In this document: positions 6,512 through 10,804 of the stretch, piece by piece
Layout: each line of letters begins with the position of its first letter
Numbering within the stretch: position 1 is the first letter of the stretch
Assembly (NCBI GenBank): GCA_964537555.1
Contig: CAZIAD010000075.1
Location: 1 to 10,804, forward strand
Length of the DNA stretch: 10,804 nucleotides
Source: CAYRWR01 sp964537555
GTDB lineage: Bacteria; Spirochaetota; Brevinematia; Brevinematales; CAYRWR01
Reading direction: 5' to 3'
The notes under the pieces: model-generated
Seen by the model: the letters and a program-made list of their open reading frames with translations, nothing else
Told to the model about the DNA's origin: nothing
Databases searched by the model: none
Position numbers and translations under genes: made by a program

Positions 6512-7324
6512 ATGAAAAAAATATTTATTATGTTGACAGCCTGTTTTTGTGCTTATTCCTATGGTTTTGCCGCTCCTTTAAATGAAAATCAGTATGAAGA
6601 ACGATATGTTTTTGTAGATGTAGCCAGAATAAGATCAAAGCCGCAGATTGATTCAAAAATACAGGACAAAGTACTCCTGGGCCAGTCAGTAATGCTTATC
6701 GAAAAAACTACAGAAAATTATCAGCTCAATGGTTTTAAAGAATACTGGTACAAAGTAAAATACAAAAAAGACAATCGTGTAAAAGAAGGCTATATTTGGG
6801 GCGGCCTTATTTCACAAAAAGTTGTGAAGTATCGGAATGGTATTATCCTTTTTGGAGTATACAGCTTTAAGGAAGAGTTAGGCTATGTTTCCGGATTAAA
6901 ATATATTTCCGATAATCAGTTGATTTCAAAAATCTCCTTTTCACTGAATTGCTCATTATGCCCCATGGAGATCCCTGCTTGTGATATAGAATACTATGAT
7001 AATCTGGGATATCCAGGCATTCAAAATGTCCTAAAAGTGTCCTTTAGTGCCGTTCCTTCATTCGAAAAAAATAACAGGAATATTGTGCTCATAAACAGTG
7101 GCCAACTCCATTTAATGGCAGCAGAATATTTTAGTGGAGAAGGAGGAGTCGGTTCTGAATCCGAAGTCTATATTTTCCCGGCAGAACAAGGGGGAGTCAT
7201 AGACACTATTTTATATAGAAGGATCAAGACCAGCTTCAATGAAGCAAAAAACAAAGATATTATTGTAAGGGATGAGACTACAAGATATATCTGGGAGAGC
7301 AATACTTTGCTGAGAAGTAAATGA
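6512..7324 (+). CDS. Exported SH3-domain (SH3b) protein, second copy type
   Basis: A 270-residue protein with a Sec signal peptide ending near GFA-AP (residue 20). LTAC at Cys11 lies too close to the start for a usual lipobox. Residues about 32-103 are a bacterial SH3 domain: ARIRSKP (38-44), YWYKVKY (78-84), EGYIWGGLIS (92-101). The remaining 165 residues are beta-rich and not recognised; they include three close cysteines (C147, C150, C157) and a late stretch from about 226, SEVYIFPAEQGGVIDTILYRRIKTSFNE in character, resembling a ligand-binding or processing domain. GGAG (6503-6506) precedes the ATG. Layout matches the protein at 2613-3323, but the C-terminal parts are not obviously alike. 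It probably acts in the periplasm or at the cell wall. It stands alone, 82 nt after the hydrolase gene. Confidence 0.85.
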   Translation: MKKIFIMLTACFCAYSYGFAAPLNENQYEERYVFVDVARIRSKPQIDSKIQDKVLLGQSVMLIEKTTENYQLNGFKEYWYKVKYKKDNRVKEGYIWGGLISQKVVKYRNGIILFGVYSFKEELGYVSGLKYISDNQLISKISFSLNCSLCPMEIPACDIEYYDNLGYPGIQNVLKVSFSAVPSFEKNNRNIVLINSGQLHLMAAEYFSGEGGVGSESEVYIFPAEQGGVIDTILYRRIKTSFNEAKNKDIIVRDETTRYIWESNTLLRSK

Positions 7325-7440
7325 TATTTTGCCAGTCGTGAGGGCAGAACCAATGTTTCCGATATACGAGTCTCTTTGTACATGAAGTGTCCTGAAAAGT
7401 CATATATAGCATTTGAATCTATGAATAAGAAGGAGTTATT

Positions 7441-7938
7441 GTGAAAAGTCTCTATTTAATTTTAGGTGTATCTTTACTGTTCAGTTGTCAAACAAAAAAG
7501 CAAAACAGTGATTCTTCTCATTCCTCATCTGTCCCTGATACAGTTTCAAGCAACCAGGCGATCTCTTTGAAAGAGCCGCCACCTGATAAAAAAACAATGG
7601 ACATAAATACCCGGTCGGTTGTTTTCTTCACTGTTTCTCAGGATGAGTATACTTATCTGGAAAATAGTAACGAGGAAGGGATAGAAGAAGTCTTATCAGA
7701 TTTCAACTACTACACTGAGATAGCCTATCACTATTGTACATCCAATAATATACCTGTCACCTATTCATCGGCCGGAAACTTTCGCGTAATGTATAACAAT
7801 CACATTATCAGCAATTTTAATCGTTATGAAGAGAGTAATGGCTTTGGAATGATTGTATTTGACGGAAAAAGTAAACTCAAAATTATCAATGGGATTCAGG
7901 TAGATTATATACAGGACATTAGAGAGATTATCAAATAG
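7441..7938 (+). CDS. Small lipoprotein of unknown function
   Basis: A 165-residue protein starting with GTG, supported by AAGGAG (7430-7435) 5 nt upstream and by the signal peptide MKSLYLILGVSLLFSC, whose lipobox LFSC puts the lipidated cysteine at residue 16. A Ser/Gln/Lys-rich linker (about 17-55) leads to a compact alpha/beta domain (about 58-165) beginning RSVVFFTVSQDEYTYLE and containing YHYCTSNNIPVTYSSAG and GFGMIVFDGKSKLKIINGIQ. I do not recognise the family. The mature part has one cysteine. It is the only gene between the SH3 gene (116 nt gap) and the YibE/F operon (125 nt gap). Confidence 0.8.
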   Translation: MKSLYLILGVSLLFSCQTKKQNSDSSHSSSVPDTVSSNQAISLKEPPPDKKTMDINTRSVVFFTVSQDEYTYLENSNEEGIEEVLSDFNYYTEIAYHYCTSNNIPVTYSSAGNFRVMYNNHIISNFNRYEESNGFGMIVFDGKSKLKIINGIQVDYIQDIREIIK

Positions 7939-8007
7939 AGATGGGGCCAGAAAAGCCAATCAGGTACACTGACTTCCCTGGGTGGATAAATCTCTCCCCT
8001 CTATCCT

Positions 8008-8035
8008 TTGCCTAAAAACCCTCATCCAATATAAA
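8008..8035 (+). promoter_or_regulatory. Candidate sigma70-type promoter for the YibE/F operon
   Basis: TTGCCT (8008-8013) and TATAAA (8030-8035) are separated by 16 bp, close to the TTGACA/TATAAT consensus. Transcription would start about 20 nt before the ATG at 8064. It lies in the 125-nt gap after the small lipoprotein gene. Predicted by eye only. Confidence 0.35.
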
Positions 8036-8063
8036 ATATCAGTAAACCAATGTGGAGTATGCA

Positions 8064-9317
8064 ATGAGAATCAAGATCCTGCTGATTAGTATTTTGTCGC
8101 TAATGTTGTTTAGCAATATATATGCCCAGCCTGTACCCGCGGATCAAATGGCCCCGATGGACCAGGAGACCGAGCACAAGCACGAAGACGAGATCGCTCA
8201 GATCAGGGAGAGCCGGGGCCGGATGTATCAGAGCCGGGCCCGGGTGACGGCCGTGACCCGCATGACTCCCCAGGAGATCGGGGATGAGGCCAAAGTGGGA
8301 GCTTATGATGGCTACAAGATCACCCTCATGATGCTGGACGGGCCTTATCAGGGCCAGGAAGTCCATACGGATAATTTTCTCTATGAAGAAGACCAGTTCA
8401 AGGTCAGCTGGAAGGTAGGCAACACAGTACTTTTAGGATATCTTATTGGGGAGGATGGAAACATTTACGCCCCGGCCATATACTCCCGGGACCGTTCTGT
8501 CATCCTGATACTCCTGATCGTAGTGTTCATGGCCTCTGTCATCGTTCTGGGGCGTAAGCAGGGGGTGCTGTCTCTGGTGGCCCTCATGGTGACCGGACTC
8601 ATGGTCTTCCTGGTATTTATCCCCCTGGTCCTGAGGGGTGGCTCACCTATATTCCTGGCTATACTGGTCTCGGTACTGTCCTCGATATTTACCTTTCTCA
8701 TCATCAGCGGATGGACCTTTAAGACCCTGTCCTCCAGCCTGGGAGTACTGCTGGGATTCCTGGTGTCGGCTATTCTGGTGTTCATCTTTGGACGCTGGCT
8801 CAATATCACCGGTATTATGAATATCGATATCGTGTCCCTGGGCTATACCACTAACCTGCCCCTCCCGGCCATCATGTTCTCGGGTATACTGATCGGAGCA
8901 GTGGGGGCAGTCATGGATGTGGCTATATCCATGGCCTCTACAGTAGAAGAGCTGCGCAAGGCTAACCCCGGCTACACCCACTGGGAGCTCTATACCTCAG
9001 CCCTCAATGTGGGCAAGGACCTCCTGGGCACTATGGTTAATACCCTGGTCATGGCCTATGTGGGAGCAGCCTTACCCTTTCTGCTTCTTATCTTTCTCCA
9101 GTACGGCGGGAATACCCCTGTGCTCAATATCCTGAACCTGGAAGTGATCACGGTGGAAATACTGCGTTCCATTATCGGCTCCCTGGGCATGATCGCTACT
9201 ATCCCCGCTACAGCCTTTATCGCGGCTTACCTCAAGACCAATCATACAGAAAAAGAACGAGGTACTAAAAAAGTGATTAAACCGGCTAAAATACAACCGA
9301 CCACTACCAAGGAGTAG
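8064..9317 (+). CDS. YibE/F family integral membrane protein
   Basis: A 417-residue membrane protein with a signal peptide (about 1-21, ending IYAQP), an extracytoplasmic N-terminal domain (about 22-143) and roughly seven transmembrane segments (about 146-162, 168-190, 194-214, 223-243, 266-287, 323-347 and 363-390). YibE/F hallmarks are GAVGAVMDVAISMAS (278-292) and GKDLLGTMVNTLVMAYVG (317-334). The family is widespread but its transport or signalling role is not established. The start at 8064 is chosen because TGGAG (8053-8057) is correctly spaced and MRIKILLISIL opens a normal signal peptide; a GTG at 8052 would put the binding site inside the gene. The N-terminal domain is Met/His/Glu-rich just after the signal peptide (DQETEHKHEDE). 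The basic C-terminal tail is probably cytoplasmic. First gene of an apparent three-gene operon. Confidence 0.9.
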   Translation: MRIKILLISILSLMLFSNIYAQPVPADQMAPMDQETEHKHEDEIAQIRESRGRMYQSRARVTAVTRMTPQEIGDEAKVGAYDGYKITLMMLDGPYQGQEVHTDNFLYEEDQFKVSWKVGNTVLLGYLIGEDGNIYAPAIYSRDRSVILILLIVVFMASVIVLGRKQGVLSLVALMVTGLMVFLVFIPLVLRGGSPIFLAILVSVLSSIFTFLIISGWTFKTLSSSLGVLLGFLVSAILVFIFGRWLNITGIMNIDIVSLGYTTNLPLPAIMFSGILIGAVGAVMDVAISMASTVEELRKANPGYTHWELYTSALNVGKDLLGTMVNTLVMAYVGAALPFLLLIFLQYGGNTPVLNILNLEVITVEILRSIIGSLGMIATIPATAFIAAYLKTNHTEKERGTKKVIKPAKIQPTTTKE

Positions 9318-9320
9318 ACC

Positions 9321-9863
9321 ATGCAGCATCCCTATAATCAGATAGCCATGTCCAGCCTGAAGAAGCTGGTCCCTCTGTTTGGATTCCTTACCTTTGCCGG
9401 CATAGGCATCCTGTATCTCATCATGCTCAGCGGCCCTACCTGGCTGGACTTCGGGAGACTCAGCATGGCCTGGAATGCTGACACCGCTCACAAAATAGTC
9501 AGCCTGTGGACTGCCCCGCAGCGTATCACGGTGGCCTTTCTGGCCGGATTCGACCTGGTCTGGGGTGCTGTCTGGGTCAACTGGCTGGCCCTGGCTTTTA
9601 TCTATTTGTCCCGGCGTATCCAGGATCCCCGCTCTGAGCGCCGGGGTAATACCTGGGCATACCTGGCCTGGCTGGTGTGGCTCCTCGATATCCCGGAGAA
9701 TCTGTCCTACTATCTCATGGTACTGAGGGAGCCGGTCGATCCCTGGCCCGCAGTATTCACCCTCACCATGTTCATTCGCTGGGGCTTTGCGGCTCTGAGC
9801 CTGGTGGTCCTGTTTTTCTGGCTCATCCGTGCTGGAAAAACAGAGAAATATGTGGTAGATTAA
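9321..9863 (+). CDS. Four-helix integral membrane protein, unknown function
   Basis: A 180-residue very hydrophobic protein with about four membrane segments (16-36, 69-96, 110-133, 142-168), rich in Trp. A short conserved-looking phrase LLDIPENLSYYLMV (121-134) lies in the third segment. I do not recognise the family. It starts 3 nt after the YibE/F stop codon with AAGGAG (9308-9313) overlapping the end of that gene, so the two are translationally coupled and probably work in the same membrane process. Codon use and GC content match the YibE/F gene. An internal ATG (9348) is also possible as start but lacks a better binding site. Confidence 0.8.
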   Translation: MQHPYNQIAMSSLKKLVPLFGFLTFAGIGILYLIMLSGPTWLDFGRLSMAWNADTAHKIVSLWTAPQRITVAFLAGFDLVWGAVWVNWLALAFIYLSRRIQDPRSERRGNTWAYLAWLVWLLDIPENLSYYLMVLREPVDPWPAVFTLTMFIRWGFAALSLVVLFFWLIRAGKTEKYVVD

Positions 9864-9892
9864 TACTAAAACAGGGTTATAGGGAGTTAATA

Positions 9893-10675
9893 ATGAAAAA
9901 GTATAGGTTTATGCTAGTGGTAGCAGTATTTTGGGGCATTTCAGCCTGTGCTCCGGTGCTGACTGACTTTAACGGGACAGTAATAGGCCATTCCCAGACT
10001 GATGCCTCCGCACTGAGTCAGGCCCAGCTGGATGCCGCCCGGCTGCTGGATGTCTATTTCCAGCATGCCTCTGTAGGGGGCAATATCATGGACGGCCTGG
10101 CCGATCTGGCTTTGTCGGATAGCAGCAGATATTCCTATGATACTACCGGCACTCCCAGTGTGAGCTGGTATAGTGCTAATGATGGCTGGGCTGAAAACAA
10201 CATCGGTAACCCTGGTCTCACTGAAAAAGTGGACGCCATGGTCCAGAATATGACTAACCAGGACCTGGCTGCCTCCCTGGATGTAGCAATGATGAAGTTT
10301 TGCTATATTGATAACGGCGGTACAGCCCAGGATGCTTTCGACTATTATAGTAACGGCATGACCTACCTGGAGCAGCGCTATCCCTCTACTATAGTGTTTG
10401 TATGGTGGACTATGCCCATAGAAGAAAGCGGGGAGCAACGCAAGGATGACTACAATGAAATGATACGGGATTTCTGTATCTCCAGTGGCCGTTACCTGTT
10501 TGACCTGGCTGATATCGAGTGTCACACTGTTTCGGGTAATCCCCTCAGGGACAGCAATGGATATGAATATATGGATGACAGCTATAGTGATGACGGAGGG
10601 CACCTCAACACCCTGGGAGCCTCCCGGGTAGCCCAGGCCTGGTGGAATCTGATGGCAGCTATCGCGGCACAGTGA
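9893..10675 (+). CDS. SGNH/GDSL-like hydrolase lipoprotein
   Basis: A 260-residue lipoprotein: signal peptide to GISAC (Cys19), then an SGNH-type fold. The likely nucleophile segment is FQHASVGGNI (57-65 region, Ser60), followed by DVAMMKFCYID (130-140), YNEMIR (187-192) with the Asn typical of these enzymes, and the terminal DDGGHLNTLGASRVAQAW (233-250) with the probable Asp-His pair (Asp233 or Asp234, His237). This suggests esterase or carbohydrate deacetylase activity at the envelope. Substrate is unknown. AGGGAG (9880-9885) sets the start at 9893; upstream in-frame codons would run antisense to frame through the preceding gene. It follows the four-helix gene by 29 nt and ends before the terminator at 10708-10730. 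Confidence 0.85.
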   Translation: MKKYRFMLVVAVFWGISACAPVLTDFNGTVIGHSQTDASALSQAQLDAARLLDVYFQHASVGGNIMDGLADLALSDSSRYSYDTTGTPSVSWYSANDGWAENNIGNPGLTEKVDAMVQNMTNQDLAASLDVAMMKFCYIDNGGTAQDAFDYYSNGMTYLEQRYPSTIVFVWWTMPIEESGEQRKDDYNEMIRDFCISSGRYLFDLADIECHTVSGNPLRDSNGYEYMDDSYSDDGGHLNTLGASRVAQAWWNLMAAIAAQ

Positions 10676-10699
10676 TAGTGTTTATTTCTTATTTCAGAT

Positions 10700-10730
10700 A
10701 AAAAAAAACTGCCTCCCATCGGGAGGCAGT
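10700..10730. terminator. Bidirectional intrinsic terminator between converging genes
   Basis: Perfect inverted repeat ACTGCCTCCC (10708-10717) and GGGAGGCAGT (10721-10730) with an ATC loop. On the left is a run of nine A (10700-10708), giving a U-tract for transcripts on the - strand, so it is a classic terminator for the gene ending at 10742. For + strand transcripts the following sequence CTTCATTTTA is only moderately U-rich, so it may also end the SGNH operon. Confidence 0.9.
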
Positions 10731-10741
10731 CTTCATTTTAC

Positions 10742-10804
10742 TCATTCTTTGGGAGTGGTACCAAAGTCCACTTTTACATTTTCACGCATGGTCGCGTCCT
10801 CTAT
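10742..10804 (-). CDS. C-terminal end of a converging gene (partial)
   Basis: Reading the - strand, an open frame enters from the right edge and ends in TGA at 10742-10744 with the residues IEDATMRENVKVDFGTTPKE. The stop lies 12 nt before the hairpin with the A/T-run terminator pointing in the same direction, which supports a real gene end. Too short to name a family. All but the last 20 codons lie outside the window. Confidence 0.6.
   Translation of the reverse strand: MEDATMRENVKVDFGTTPKE

Noticed and set aside
9072..9491. - strand open frame of 139 codons across the YibE/F and four-helix genes
   Set aside because: It spans the junction of two well-supported + strand genes and its translation is low-complexity with no recognisable domain.
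9941..10603. Long - strand open frame (220 codons) opposite the SGNH-like lipoprotein gene
   Set aside because: It is the antisense shadow of a gene with clear signal peptide, motifs and ribosome binding site, and it has no binding site or family of its own.
1..10804. CRISPR array, tRNA or rRNA genes, transposase or phage genes
   Set aside because: No regularly spaced direct repeats, no cloverleaf or ribosomal RNA sequence, and no transposase or phage-like protein was seen on either strand.

Overview
The window looks like a stretch of spirochaete chromosome (Treponema/Spirochaeta-type), though this rests on style rather than a marker gene. The signs are five predicted lipoproteins with short, relaxed lipoboxes, an InlB-repeat/SUMF1-like surface lipoprotein, a BspA-type leucine-rich-repeat lipoprotein, and integron-type attC hairpins. 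Chromosomal integrons are known from Treponema denticola. No rRNA, tRNA, CRISPR array, transposase or integrase gene is visible. Ten complete or near-complete genes lie on the + strand, and one gene end enters from the right on the - strand. No gap between genes exceeds about 300 bases.

Left part (1 to about 2600, possibly to about 4630): an integron-like gene-cassette array. A foldable attC hairpin (24-79) closes a cassette whose gene lies outside the window. Next comes a 2.1 kb cassette with the InlB/SUMF1 lipoprotein, then a second foldable attC (2106-2182), then a DUF2750 gene that ends in only the left half of an attC (2567-2580). The 8-bp core at the front of the 2.1 kb cassette (73-80) is the exact reverse complement of the inverse core in its own attC (2105-2112), as expected if the cassette once circularised. 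Two weaker, diverged attC-like stretches follow a secreted SH3 protein gene (3320-3354) and a CBM26-like/BspA lipoprotein gene (4551-4638). They suggest an eroding array whose right edge is somewhere before the DUF2200 gene. The first genes are AT-rich (hand counts of single lines about 30-35% GC); DNA further right is near 55% GC in places.

Middle part (4635-7938): a DUF2200 gene and a cytoplasmic-looking serine beta-lactamase-family hydrolase, probably cotranscribed (37 nt apart). Then a second secreted SH3 protein, resembling the one at 2613-3323, and a small orphan lipoprotein.

Right part (8064-10675): a likely three-gene operon for a YibE/F-type seven-helix membrane protein, a four-helix membrane protein starting 3 nt later, and a secreted SGNH/GDSL-like lipoprotein hydrolase. 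A candidate sigma70-type promoter precedes it. A perfect 10-bp hairpin at 10708-10730 ends it and, with an A-run on its left, also makes a strong terminator for the converging - strand gene whose last 20 codons are at 10742-10804.

The most notable content is the cassette array: it holds envelope and surface genes, its attC sites are in different states of decay, and no integrase is in view.
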